DNA of 20,157 bases from Clostridiales bacterium (GCA_026416355.1 JAOAFH010000050.1:1-20157), one strand, 5' to 3'. Counted from the stretch's first letter, positions 6,484 to 14,657 are shown. Numbers and translations: made by a program. Notes: generated by a model not told the origin, from the letters alone.

Positions 6484-7808
6484 TTTATCACCTCACGTCT
6501 AATTTTTTCTATTAAATCTTCACCTGTATACTTACATTTAATAATTTTAACCCCTAGCATTTCTCTAAGTTCATCTATGCTTATATCATCTAAAAATACA
6601 TCTTCGTCTGCCTTAAACATATTTGAAGATAATATTAATATGCTTCCTTCTACCTTGTCTTCAATTTGCTCATATATATCCTTTGCTGTTAATAATCCTG
6701 ATACAGTTATTTTTTCTCCAAAGAAATTATTTATAATAGGATATACACTAATATTTATATTAAATTTATTATTTATTTTCTCTGCCATTGATTTTATAAA
6801 TTCATAACTTGAAGTTCCTGTTGTAATTGTAAACTTTAAACCCTTACCATCAAAATCGAAATAATCTATATCATCCTCTATGCACCTTTCAAAGTATCTA
6901 ATCATTCCTATACCATCTTCAAGTTGTTCAAAATCCTCATAATGACCATAATCTGGCAGCTCTAGACCTGCCATTATATAAAACTCATCGGCTAGTCTAA
7001 CAAATGGTGTTCCTATTTTTTCTTCTATTTCTTTTTGAATCTCTTCTATTTGTCTGATAACAGTCATAGAAGATTCTTTATCAAATGAATTTAATTCAAA
7101 CAATCCTTCTCTAAATTTAGTAATCCCCACTGGTACTACTGCGACATTAGAAATTTGAGGATACATAGTTAATAAATCCTTTATTGTTCTTGTTAGTTCC
7201 TCTCCATCATTTATTCCAGGACAAAGAACTATCTGACAGTTAACAGTTATTGAGGCATTAGTAAGTTTTTTTAGATATTCTAAAACCTTACCTGCCCTTT
7301 TGTTATTAAGCATTTTTACCCTAAGTTCTGGATTAGTTGTATGAACCGATACATTAATTGGACTTATTTTAAATCTAATTATTCTATCTATATCCTCATC
7401 CTTCATGTTTGTTAATGTTATAAAATTACCCTGTAAAAACGAAAGTCTTGAATCATCATCTTTAAAATACAACGTTTCTCGCATTCCCTTAGGAAGCTGA
7501 TCTATAAAACAAAATACACATTTATTTGAACACCTTCTAGGGTTATTTATATACGGATCATCAAATTCTATCCCTAAATCCTCATAGGCATCCTTTTCTA
7601 TTAAAATATCTTTAATTTCACCATTTGATTTTTTTATTTTTATATTAAGCTTTTCATCTGTTATTACATATCTGTATTCTATTGTATCTAACACATCTAC
7701 CCCATTAATCTCTAAAATAGTATCAAAAACTTCAATACCACATTTTTCTGCAATACTTCCTTTATACACATTTGTTACTACAATGTTTTTCTTTTGTTTA
7801 AATTCCAT
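6468..7808 (-). CDS. DUF512 protein: PDZ plus radical-SAM-like iron-sulfur protein
   Basis: An N-terminal PDZ-like domain (about residues 5-72, counted from the ATG at 7808) is followed by a Cys cluster RCSNKCVFC (C93, C97, C100; CxxxCxxC) that fits a radical-SAM 4Fe-4S site. Then comes the hallmark FIDQLPKGMR...LYFKDDD...SFLQGNF block and the DUF512 C-terminal domain. The reaction and substrate are not known. The open frame extends to a GTG at 7817, but GGAG is directly adjacent to that codon and 8 nt from the ATG at 7808, so I prefer the ATG (446 aa). It overlaps der by 16 bp and is the first gene of the operon. This linkage to der is common in Clostridia and hints at a translation or ribosome role, which is inference only. 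Confidence 0.93.
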   Translation of the reverse strand: MEFKQKKNIVVTNVYKGSIAEKCGIEVFDTILEINGVDVLDTIEYRYVITDEKLNIKIKKSNGEIKDILIEKDAYEDLGIEFDDPYINNPRRCSNKCVFCFIDQLPKGMRETLYFKDDDSRLSFLQGNFITLTNMKDEDIDRIIRFKISPINVSVHTTNPELRVKMLNNKRAGKVLEYLKKLTNASITVNCQIVLCPGINDGEELTRTIKDLLTMYPQISNVAVVPVGITKFREGLFELNSFDKESSMTVIRQIEEIQKEIEEKIGTPFVRLADEFYIMAGLELPDYGHYEDFEQLEDGIGMIRYFERCIEDDIDYFDFDGKGLKFTITTGTSSYEFIKSMAEKINNKFNINISVYPIINNFFGEKITVSGLLTAKDIYEQIEDKVEGSILILSSNMFKADEDVFLDDISIDELREMLGVKIIKCKYTGEDLIEKIRREVIKCQSR

Positions 7809-7835
7809 AGACTTCACTCCATAACTAATTTCATT

Positions 7836-7869
7836 ATGTTATAATAACATTTCATGCAAAATAATGCAA
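7836..7869 (-). promoter_or_regulatory. Sigma-A type promoter of the DUF512-der-gpsA operon with an overlapping palindrome
   Basis: On the minus strand, TTGCAT (7869-7864) and TATTAT (7846-7841) are 17 bp apart, about 32 nt before the ATG at 7808. A perfect 7+1+7 inverted repeat (ATGTTAT A ATAACAT, 7836-7850) covers the -10, in a position where a bound repressor would block RNA polymerase. No regulator family is assigned. Confidence 0.5.
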
Positions 7870-7902
7870 TATATTAGCGAATTCGTCAGAAAATAAACAA
7901 TA

Positions 7903-7943
7903 TAAAAGAACTATGCATAACTTTTTATCTAAAGCTGCATAGT
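7903..7943 (-). terminator. Probable terminator after phoR
   Basis: ACTATGCA (7910-7917) and TGCATAGT (7936-7943) form an 8-bp stem with an 18-nt loop. On the minus strand a T-rich TCTTTTAT follows. The long loop and modest stem make it weaker than the others in the window. Confidence 0.55.
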
Positions 7944-7959
7944 CCTCTAAAATTAATTT

Positions 7960-9360
7960 TTAGCTTTTATAATATAGTGGTAATGTTATAGTAAATTTTG
8001 TTCCTTTATTTATTTCGCTCTCTACATCAATTCGCCCATTAAAAATCATTAATATGTGTTTTACAATAGCAAGTCCTAGCCCTGTTCCGCCCATTGATCT
8101 AGATCTTGCCTTATCAACCCTATAAAATCTTTCAAATAACCTTGGTAAATGCTGCTTTGGTATTCCTATTCCTGTATCCTTAATTATAATATTTGCGTTA
8201 TCTTTATTTTTTCTTAAAGTAACTTCAACACTTCCACCTGATGGTGTATATTTTATTGCATTATCAACTAGATTTATCATCATCTGTTTAAATTTATCCC
8301 TATCTCCATTTATATAAAGCTTTTCATTTGTTACATCAAAATTAAGCTTTATATTCTTTTCATTGGCGATAGTTTGCATAATATAATATACTTCGTCAAT
8401 AGAATCATTTAAACATACCTTTTGAAAATTAACTGAGTAATCTTTATGTTCAAGTTCTGATAATGTAAGAATATCGTTTATTAATCTAGATAGTCTTTCT
8501 GCTTCTACATTAATTATATCTAAAAACTTTTCTCTTGTTGCTGAATCTTCAACATATTTTAGAGTCTCTGCAAATCCCTTAATTGAAGTTAATGGTGTCT
8601 TAAGTTCATGGGATACATTTGCAACAAAATCAGAACGCATTTTTTCAAGTGTTTTTATCTTTGTTACATCATGGAATACAAGTAAAACCCCTATCTCTTT
8701 TTGAGTTGCAAAATCTGAAACTGAGATTGCTTTTGTTTGTATTATCCTATATTTAGAATTGTTAATAACAATCTCTGTAGGCGCCTCATCTTTGTTCTTT
8801 AAAATTTCATATATTCTACTATCCCTGATAACCTCTAAAATATATCTGTTTTTTACATCTCCTTTTATATCAAATAAATCCATTGCAGCAGGATTAATTA
8901 AGATGATATTTTGTTCGTTATCAACAAATATAACTCCATCATCCATACTGTTTAGAATGGAATAAAGTTTATTTTTCTTATCGTTTAAATCCTTAATAGT
9001 ATCCTCAAGTCTACTAGCCATTAGGTTAAAGGAATGGCTTAATTGACCTATTTCATCGCTTTCATAAAAATCAATTCGTTTTTCATATTGACCTAGAGCA
9101 ATTTTTGTTGCAATGCTGGTTAAACTTTTTATAGGTTTTAAAATAAAGTCTAGTTTAAATATTACCAATATAGTTGCAAAAGCTATAGTAAATATAAAGC
9201 TCGAAAATGCATATTGCAAAAAATCAAATCTAAATTGCAATATATCATTAACTTGACTATATAAACCATATTTTTTAAGTAAAACTATAAATAAATAAAA
9301 ACTAAAAACAACACAAAATAAAACAATTGGTAAAATAAAAAATACTAGTTTTTTTCTCAT
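7960..9360 (-). CDS. phoR: PhoR-like membrane sensor histidine kinase with minimal sensor loop
   Basis: This kinase pairs with the response regulator just upstream (10-bp gap, co-transcribed). It is 466 residues: TM1 (about 4-28), TM2 (about 48-69), HAMP (about 70-125), a PAS domain (about 130-235), HisKA with the phospho-acceptor in HELKTPLTS (H251), then HATPase_c with N box NLVDNAIKYTP (about 363-373), G1 box DTGIGIP (395-401) and G2 box GGTGLGLAI (424-432). The extracytoplasmic loop is only about 20 residues, whereas B. subtilis PhoR carries a folded domain there. Sensing is therefore likely through the membrane, HAMP or cytoplasmic PAS domain, or through a partner. The phoR name reflects the architecture and partner; control of phosphate genes is not shown here. 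Confidence 0.88.
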   Translation of the reverse strand: MRKKLVFFILPIVLFCVVFSFYLFIVLLKKYGLYSQVNDILQFRFDFLQYAFSSFIFTIAFATILVIFKLDFILKPIKSLTSIATKIALGQYEKRIDFYESDEIGQLSHSFNLMASRLEDTIKDLNDKKNKLYSILNSMDDGVIFVDNEQNIILINPAAMDLFDIKGDVKNRYILEVIRDSRIYEILKNKDEAPTEIVINNSKYRIIQTKAISVSDFATQKEIGVLLVFHDVTKIKTLEKMRSDFVANVSHELKTPLTSIKGFAETLKYVEDSATREKFLDIINVEAERLSRLINDILTLSELEHKDYSVNFQKVCLNDSIDEVYYIMQTIANEKNIKLNFDVTNEKLYINGDRDKFKQMMINLVDNAIKYTPSGGSVEVTLRKNKDNANIIIKDTGIGIPKQHLPRLFERFYRVDKARSRSMGGTGLGLAIVKHILMIFNGRIDVESEINKGTKFTITLPLYYKS

Positions 9361-9370
9361 CGTATCACCA

Positions 9371-10063
9371 TTAATCTTTGAATTTGTACCCTATACCTCT
9401 TACTGTTTCTATATATTTTGGGTTTTTATCGTCTTCCTCAATTTTCTGTCTTAGATGTCTAACATGAACATCTACTGTTCTAGTTTCACCATAATATTCA
9501 TAACCCCATATTTTATCAAGTAAGAAATCCCTTGTCATAACCTTACCTTTATTTAAAACCAAAAGTTTTAATAGTTCAAATTCCTTTAAAGTAAGTTCAA
9601 CTCTTTTTCCATCCTTTAAAACTTCATGTCGTTCCATATCTATCGTTAAATTACCAATATTAATTATATTAGTTTGTTTCTCTTCCTTTGTATTTCTCCT
9701 CAAAACAACCTTAATTCTTGCTACTAATTCACGAACTGAAAAAGGTTTAGTTATATAGTCATCTGCTCCAAGCTCAAGACCAAGTATTTTATCAAATTCT
9801 TCACCCTTTGCAGTTAGCATTATTATAGGTATATTTGCAAGCTCATCATCTCTTTTTATTTTTTTACATACCTCAAATCCATCTATTTCTGGAAGCATTA
9901 TATCTAGAAGAATTAAATCTGGTTTTTTTTCATAGGCTATATTAATGCCTTCATTACCATTTAATGCATAATAAACTTTATACCCATTCATTTCCAAGTT
10001 ATACTTTAAAAGCTCTACTATATGAAGTTCATCATCTATTATTAATATTTTTTCTGAAGCCAT
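9371..10063 (-). CDS. phoP: OmpR/PhoB-family response regulator (PhoP-like)
   Basis: This is a cytoplasmic transcription regulator of 230 residues. The receiver domain has the acidic pair at D10-D11, phospho-acceptor D54 (LLDIMLPEIDG), T84 and K106 (ITKPFSVREL). The C-terminal winged-helix DNA-binding domain ends with the typical TRTVDVHVRHLRQKIE...YIETVRGIGYKF. The ATG follows GGGAGGGAAC, 12 bp downstream of pgeF, and the kinase gene starts 10 bp after its stop. The family position, next to a PAS-HAMP kinase, suggests a PhoP/PhoB role. No pst or phosphatase genes are in view, so the regulon is unknown. Confidence 0.93.
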   Translation of the reverse strand: MASEKILIIDDELHIVELLKYNLEMNGYKVYYALNGNEGINIAYEKKPDLILLDIMLPEIDGFEVCKKIKRDDELANIPIIMLTAKGEEFDKILGLELGADDYITKPFSVRELVARIKVVLRRNTKEEKQTNIINIGNLTIDMERHEVLKDGKRVELTLKEFELLKLLVLNKGKVMTRDFLLDKIWGYEYYGETRTVDVHVRHLRQKIEEDDKNPKYIETVRGIGYKFKD

Positions 10064-10075
10064 TTAGTTCCCTCC

Positions 10076-10837
10076 CTAAAGTGATACAAAAGTACCAATT
10101 CTTCCTGTGTTATTATTTACTCTATATGAATAAAATAAGTTATTGTTGCATTTTGTGCATATGTTAGAAATAAAAATATTTTCTTCTTTTACTGAAGCAT
10201 CAAGTGCCTGTTTCTTGTTTTCCAAAAACAAGTCTACAAAATATTTATCATCAGTCTTTGTAACAAAGTTAAACTTATCTGCAACGTCATAACTTACCTC
10301 AAAACAGCACTGTCCTATTGCAGGCCCTAATGCAACAAAAATGTTATCACTATCTCCATTTAAATCATCAATTATTTTCTTTATAGTTTTATATAATATT
10401 TTTTGATATGTTCCCTTCCACCCCGCATGAACTACTGCTACAATTTTATTTTTATTGTCATAAACAATACAAGGCACACAATCTGCGGTAAATACTCCAA
10501 TAGGAATGTCCCTTTCCTTTGTTATTAATGCATCTCCAACCTTTTCTTTAATAATATTTGCATTATTACTGTCAACCACATGTATTACAACGCTGTGTAC
10601 CTGTTTTAAATAAACAATATTACTATTCATATTATTATCATTTAATGCCTTATTTATATTTTTATTGATAGCATCTTTATTATCATTAGTAAATATACCT
10701 AAATTCAATTCAGCATAGTCTTCTTTACTAAATCCACCTAATCTTGAAGAAAAAAAATGCTTAACTCCCATTTCCTTTAAAGGCTTACAAATCAAATAAA
10801 CTGAATTATTATTCGTTTCTAAAACAAAATTTTTCAT
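10076..10837 (-). CDS. pgeF: PgeF/YfiH/YlmD family multicopper-oxidase-like protein (laccase domain)
   Basis: This 253-residue protein has the family's zinc-site signatures: QVHS (H81), TADCVPC (C120) and VVHAGWKGT (H137). They are followed by LGPAIGQCCFEV and the C-terminal YSYRVNNNTGRIGTF. Members were first annotated as laccases. Biochemical work on relatives shows purine nucleoside phosphorylase/adenosine deaminase activity, and in E. coli a role in keeping peptidoglycan composition correct, so the physiological role here is open. The gene starts 4 bp after nrdG, with GTGGTGA made from the nrdG end serving as SD, and leads into phoP. It is usually near ylmE/yggS and sepF in Firmicutes; here it is about 9 kb away on the same strand. 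Confidence 0.93.
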   Translation of the reverse strand: MKNFVLETNNNSVYLICKPLKEMGVKHFFSSRLGGFSKEDYAELNLGIFTNDNKDAINKNINKALNDNNMNSNIVYLKQVHSVVIHVVDSNNANIIKEKVGDALITKERDIPIGVFTADCVPCIVYDNKNKIVAVVHAGWKGTYQKILYKTIKKIIDDLNGDSDNIFVALGPAIGQCCFEVSYDVADKFNFVTKTDDKYFVDLFLENKKQALDASVKEENIFISNICTKCNNNLFYSYRVNNNTGRIGTFVSL

Positions 10838-10841
10838 TTAA

Positions 10842-11333
10842 TCACCACTTAACCTCTATTATTTTATTTTGCTTTAAACTTTTTTGAACATCAATTATTC
10901 TTTGATTATCCGAACCAACATATGGTTTTTTTAGAGTTTTTCTTTCTAATATAAATTTTCCATCAACCAATGTATCTAAATAGTTTAATATTTCTTTATA
11001 TTTCTCGTGCTTAATTATATCTTCATATATATATCCAGTATAGCACATTATATTTATATTGTGCTTTTTTAATCTTTTAGCAAGTTCTATAAATTCATCT
11101 ATTTGAACAAAAGGATCTCCACCTGAAAAAGTTACTCCATCTATAAACTTATTATTAATTATATCGTTATATATTTCATCTAATTCAACTAAATACCCTC
11201 CATCTATTGGATGTGTATTTGGATTATGGCAACCTCTACAATTATGTAAACAACCTTGAGCAAAAATAACATATCTTATACCAGGCCCATCAACAACACT
11301 TTCTTTGCTTAGGCCAGCTATTCTTAATTTCAT
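10842..11333 (-). CDS. nrdG: Anaerobic ribonucleotide reductase activating protein
   Basis: NrdG is the radical-SAM activase that installs the glycyl radical on NrdD. The CLHNCRGC motif (CxxxCxxC; Cys 28, 32 and 35 from the ATG at 11333) binds the 4Fe-4S cluster. The sequences VDGPGIRYVIFAQGC and GVTFSGGDPF are typical of the activase family. The frame could begin at a GTG at 11342, but AGAGG is then only 1 nt away. From the ATG at 11333 the spacing is about 9 nt, so I choose 163 residues. It is separated from nrdD by 71-80 bp that hold a strong inverted repeat, and leads directly into pgeF. Confidence 0.95.
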   Translation of the reverse strand: MKLRIAGLSKESVVDGPGIRYVIFAQGCLHNCRGCHNPNTHPIDGGYLVELDEIYNDIINNKFIDGVTFSGGDPFVQIDEFIELAKRLKKHNINIMCYTGYIYEDIIKHEKYKEILNYLDTLVDGKFILERKTLKKPYVGSDNQRIIDVQKSLKQNKIIEVKW

Positions 11334-11365
11334 ATATTTCACCCTCTTATATTATAATATATATC

Positions 11366-11408
11366 AAAAAAATTAGCATGCAAATGTTAAGTGCATGCTA
11401 ATTTTTTG
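11366..11408. terminator. Perfect 16-bp inverted repeat between nrdD and nrdG (terminator or attenuator)
   Basis: AAAAAATTAGCATGCA (11367-11382) and its exact complement (11392-11407) flank a 9-nt loop, with A and T runs on both outer sides, so the element can terminate in either direction. On the minus strand it lies between two genes of one pathway. It may therefore act as a partial terminator that lowers nrdG, pgeF and phoPR relative to nrdD. Confidence 0.75.
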
Positions 11409-11413
11409 TTAAA

Positions 11414-13444
11414 TTACATATGCTTAACTCTCATCTTAAGCTCTGCTAATTTTCCATCATTAAACCTATCAGTTGTTGAAAGATATCCTGTAATTCTTCT
11501 AATTCTTCTTATATCACTACTTTGACAATCTGGACAAGCTTCTTCATTTATTACTCCTCTAAAGCCACAAACCCTACATTCATCAATTGGGAAATTGATG
11601 CCTGCATATCCAATATCACAGTTACGCATCCACTTTAGAATCTTTTCAAAAGCATCAATATTGTGTTCTAATGTCGAAGGTAACTCAACATAACTTATAT
11701 GTCCACCATTACATAGCCTATGGAATTTACCTTCTATTTCAATTTTATCAAACATACTGATATTATAATCTACCGGAACATGGAATGAGTTTGTATAAAA
11801 CTCCTTATCTGTTACACCTTTTATTTCACCAAACTTTTGTCTATCCTTTGGAACAAATCTACCTGCTGTTCCTTCAGCAGGAGTTGCATAAGCAACAAAA
11901 TTTAGCCCTGTTTCTTCACTTGCAGCATCACAATAGTCTCTTAAATGTTTAATTATTTTTACTCCTAACTCTAATGTTTCTTTATCCTCTCCATGATGCT
12001 TTCCAGTAAGAGCTACAAGAGTTTCAGCTAATCCTATAAATCCAATACCTAAAGTACCATTTTTAATAGCTTCTAATATTTCATCATCAGCACTTAAATT
12101 TTCTGAACCCATATATAGTTTTTGTCCCATTAAGAATGGTAGGTCTTTAACTTTAAGTTTTGATAGTATATTAAATCTATGGATCAATTGCTCTTTACAA
12201 AGATCTAATATGTTATTAAATTCTTCAAAGAAGCCATCAATATTCCCAAAGCCAGCCTTTAATGCTAATCTTGGAAGATTAATTGTTACAGGAGCAATAT
12301 TACCACGACCAGCTGAAATTTCAAGTCCATTTCTATTTTGAATTGTACGTGTTCTACATCCCATATATGAGATTTCATCACCATATTTGCTATTAAAGCT
12401 TGAATCCATAAAACTAAACGTTGGATTCATTCTATGAGATGCTACCCTCATAGCAAGTCTAAATAAGTCATAGTTTGGATCTCCCTCATTTAGGTTTATT
12501 CCCTCTTTAACTCTAAACACTAAATTAGGAAATATTGGGCTTTCTCCCTTTCCTAGACCTTTATCAAATACCTCAAGTACAGCTTTAATTACCATTCTTC
12601 CTTCTTCAGATGTATCTGTTCCTAAGTTAATTGAACTGAATGGTACTTGTGCACCTGCTCTAGAATGCATACTATTTAAATTATATATTAATGCCTCCAT
12701 CGCTTGGAATATTTCTTCGTATGATGGTTTTTCATTAAGTCTTCTTATTACTTCTGCCATCGACTTGTCAAAATGTGGGAAACTTTGTCCTCCATACATG
12801 TCATTTTGATTACTTTGAAGTATTATTGCTGCTTGTGCTGTTGCTGAAGATATTCTCTTTGGTGGTCTAATATATCCATATCCTGTATTAAAACCATTTT
12901 GTAAAAGATTAGTTAAATCTATTTGAAGGCAATTTAATGTTTTGCCGTAAAAATCCAAATCATGTATATGTATATCACAATTAACGTGTGCTTTAGCAAT
13001 GTGTTCAGGAATTACATTTGTTAAATAATATTGCTTACTAGCTGCTGATGCTATTTGAAGCATTTTTGCTGAAGGTGAATTACCTATGTTGGCATTTTCT
13101 CTACTAGTTTCTACAAGTATCTCCTTTACAACATCCATTAGTTCTGTTTTTGCTTCTCTATATCTAGTTCTTTTTGCTCTATATAATATATATGCCTTTG
13201 CTGTTCTAGCATGTCCATCTTCAATAAGAACCTTTTCTACACAATCTTGTACAAACTCAACTGTTGGTATTTCATCTTCCTTAACCAATGTTGCCATATA
13301 GTTTAATACTTTATCGGCAACTTGTTCAGCCATTTCAAAATCTGAACCTCCCACTTCTCTAGCAGCAAGGAATATGGCTCTAGCTATCTTATCCTTACTG
13401 AAGTTAACTATTCTCCCATCACGCTTTTTGATTTGATTAAACAT
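11414..13444 (-). CDS. nrdD: Anaerobic (class III) ribonucleoside-triphosphate reductase
   Basis: NrdD reduces ribonucleoside triphosphates to deoxy forms using a glycyl radical that needs strict anaerobiosis. It is 676 residues. An N-terminal ATP-cone (about 3-95, beginning KRDGRIVNFSKDKI) is the allosteric activity site. The catalytic barrel follows with YMGCRTRT and CNGGHISYVE. Near the C-terminus a zinc site is formed by four Cys (about 623, 626, 637 and 640, as CxxC...CxxC). The radical glycine is in RRITGYLS (about G653). Nothing appears truncated. nrdR lies 15 bp upstream and its activase nrdG follows. Promoter sites upstream of nrdR indicate NrdR repression of the pair. Confidence 0.98.
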   Translation of the reverse strand: MFNQIKKRDGRIVNFSKDKIARAIFLAAREVGGSDFEMAEQVADKVLNYMATLVKEDEIPTVEFVQDCVEKVLIEDGHARTAKAYILYRAKRTRYREAKTELMDVVKEILVETSRENANIGNSPSAKMLQIASAASKQYYLTNVIPEHIAKAHVNCDIHIHDLDFYGKTLNCLQIDLTNLLQNGFNTGYGYIRPPKRISSATAQAAIILQSNQNDMYGGQSFPHFDKSMAEVIRRLNEKPSYEEIFQAMEALIYNLNSMHSRAGAQVPFSSINLGTDTSEEGRMVIKAVLEVFDKGLGKGESPIFPNLVFRVKEGINLNEGDPNYDLFRLAMRVASHRMNPTFSFMDSSFNSKYGDEISYMGCRTRTIQNRNGLEISAGRGNIAPVTINLPRLALKAGFGNIDGFFEEFNNILDLCKEQLIHRFNILSKLKVKDLPFLMGQKLYMGSENLSADDEILEAIKNGTLGIGFIGLAETLVALTGKHHGEDKETLELGVKIIKHLRDYCDAASEETGLNFVAYATPAEGTAGRFVPKDRQKFGEIKGVTDKEFYTNSFHVPVDYNISMFDKIEIEGKFHRLCNGGHISYVELPSTLEHNIDAFEKILKWMRNCDIGYAGINFPIDECRVCGFRGVINEEACPDCQSSDIRRIRRITGYLSTTDRFNDGKLAELKMRVKHM

Positions 13445-13459
13445 TTTTAAACACCCTTT

Positions 13460-13915
13460 CTACTTTTCCTGAAGTAATCTTTGAAGCTCATCCATAAATG
13501 TATTTATATCTTTAAAATGCCTATATACAGAAGCAAATCTTACATAGGCAACATCGTCTAATTTTTTCAATCTATCCATAACAAGTTCTCCAATATAAAA
13601 ACTCGTTACCTCTTGATCCATCGAATTAAAAATTGTTTTTTCAACATCCTCTGCAATAGCCTCAATACTTGATATTGAAACTGGTCTTTTTTCGCATGAC
13701 TTAATAAGCCCATTTAATATTTTTCGTTTATCAAATGGCTCACGAGTTCCATCTCTTTTAATTACATATATAGGTAAATCTTCGACCTTTTCATATGTAG
13801 TAAATCTCTTTTGACAACTTAAACACTCTCTTCTTCGTCTTATGGATGAGTGGTCTTCGTTATGCCTTGAATCTAGAACTTTAGTTTCGATGTGATTACA
13901 GAAGGGACATCTCAA
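13460..13915 (-). CDS. nrdR: Transcriptional repressor NrdR
   Basis: NrdR is a zinc-ribbon/ATP-cone repressor of ribonucleotide reductase genes that senses ATP/dATP. It is 151 residues with MRCPFC...CLSC zinc ligands at C3, C6, C31 and C34, and an ATP-cone from about residue 46 (YVIKRDGTREPFDKRKI) to 136. The start is a TTG (13915-13913), fixed by the invariant MRCPFC beginning and a GGGGTGG Shine-Dalgarno; no ATG or GTG would preserve it. The weak start codon may keep repressor levels low. nrdD follows 15 bp later, so the repressor and its target are in one operon with NrdR boxes in its own promoter (autoregulation, inferred). Confidence 0.97.
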   Translation of the reverse strand: MRCPFCNHIETKVLDSRHNEDHSSIRRRRECLSCQKRFTTYEKVEDLPIYVIKRDGTREPFDKRKILNGLIKSCEKRPVSISSIEAIAEDVEKTIFNSMDQEVTSFYIGELVMDRLKKLDDVAYVRFASVYRHFKDINTFMDELQRLLQEK

Positions 13916-13931
13916 TTATTACCACCCCAAA

Positions 13932-13979
13932 CCTCAATATTTTGTGTACTGTGTTAATTATATTTACTATATATAGTTT
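13932..13979 (-). promoter_or_regulatory. Two NrdR boxes upstream of nrdR-nrdD
   Basis: The NrdR box core is CwATATATwG. The distal box has CTATATATAG (13967-13976), a perfect match. The proximal box reads CAAAATATTG on the minus strand (13944-13935), preceded by ACA, one mismatch in the core. Their centres are 32 bp apart, about three helical turns, which is the usual spacing for NrdR box pairs. The distal box lies in the promoter spacer and the proximal box is downstream of the expected start point, as expected for repression. Confidence 0.8.
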
Positions 13980-13985
13980 TGTCTA
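13957..13985 (-). promoter_or_regulatory. Sigma-A type promoter of nrdR-nrdD
   Basis: On the minus strand, TAGACA (13985-13980) and TATAAT (13962-13957) are 17 bp apart. The distal NrdR box occupies most of the spacer. The leader to the TTG start is about 35 nt. Confidence 0.7.
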
Positions 13986-14005
13986 ATCCTAAAAAATTTA
14001 TTTAA

Positions 14006-14047
14006 TAAAAAAAAACAGATATAATTTTATTTTTCTTTTTATATCTG
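14006..14047 (-). terminator. Intrinsic terminator after ylmC
   Basis: CAGATATAA (14016-14024) and TTATATCTG (14039-14047) form a 9-bp stem with a 14-nt loop. On the minus strand a run of nine to ten T follows immediately. It isolates ylmC from the nrdR promoter. Confidence 0.8.
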
Positions 14048-14069
14048 CCTATTTCTCGATTATATTTAC

Positions 14070-14348
14070 CTATTCATCGTTTGATTTTTCTTTTTGTCTT
14101 TCTATTAGAATAACATCTATACCCAATGTCTTTATATCTTCCCAAGGAATTATTACCTCATCCTTCTTTTTAAATAATCCAAAGAATCCACCATCGGGTG
14201 GTAAAACAATACTTTCAATCTTTGTAAAGTCATCATCAAATATAATATCACTTATAAAGCCAAGTCTTTTCCCTGTGGATATATCAATAACCTCCATTTG
14301 TCTAATTTGCGATAGAGCTATTAAATTATCAGTAAGTTCTTTTTTCAT
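14070..14348 (-). CDS. YlmC/YmxH family PRC-barrel sporulation protein
   Basis: This is a small soluble protein of 92 residues with a PRC-barrel-like beta fold. The motifs are RQMEVIDISTGKRLGFISDI and the IPWEDIKTLGIDVILIE end, which are the family's conserved parts. The family occurs almost only in spore formers, often just after sigG, and its molecular function is not established. The ATG follows GGGGGTG. The gene is flanked by a terminator on its 3' side and a long AT-rich gap on its 5' side, so it probably has its own promoter. A forespore sigma factor would fit the context, but I could not identify a clear site. Confidence 0.85.
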   Translation of the reverse strand: MKKELTDNLIALSQIRQMEVIDISTGKRLGFISDIIFDDDFTKIESIVLPPDGGFFGLFKKKDEVIIPWEDIKTLGIDVILIERQKEKSNDE

Positions 14349-14604
14349 AACAACACCCCCTAAAAAATTATATTCACATTAAAAATTTTAAATGACTATA
14401 CATATATAAAATAAACTTACTCATTTTAAACACATTATATTGTATTTCTAATTTTAATGATTAAATATGCTTTTATCAAAAAATAATACATAAGAGATAA
14501 TATTTATCAACCAAAATAATTATTTAATGTTGCGATATTACAATTCACTCTCTTTCTGTTTTAGATTATATTTTAATAAATTTGCTAGATTTTCAACAAA
14601 TAAA
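14349..14604. other. AT-rich spacer between sigG and ylmC
   Basis: I see no ORF with a ribosome binding site, no RNA gene and no repeats here. The spacer must hold the ylmC promoter. On the minus strand TTGATA and TATTAT with a 16-bp gap, and a TGAGTA word about 70 nt before ylmC, are candidates, but neither is convincing in such AT-rich sequence. Confidence 0.5.
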
Positions 14605-14636
14605 GGGTTGTCGCAGTAGATTTACTGCAACAACCC
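14601..14636 (-). terminator. Intrinsic terminator after sigG
   Basis: A 14-bp stem with one mismatch (14605-14618 with 14623-14636) and a 4-nt loop is GC-rich at its base (GGGTTGT). On the minus strand TTTATTTG follows. It ends the spoIIGA-sigE-sigG cluster. Confidence 0.85.
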
Positions 14637-14657
14637 CAGGACTAAACTAAGATATTT

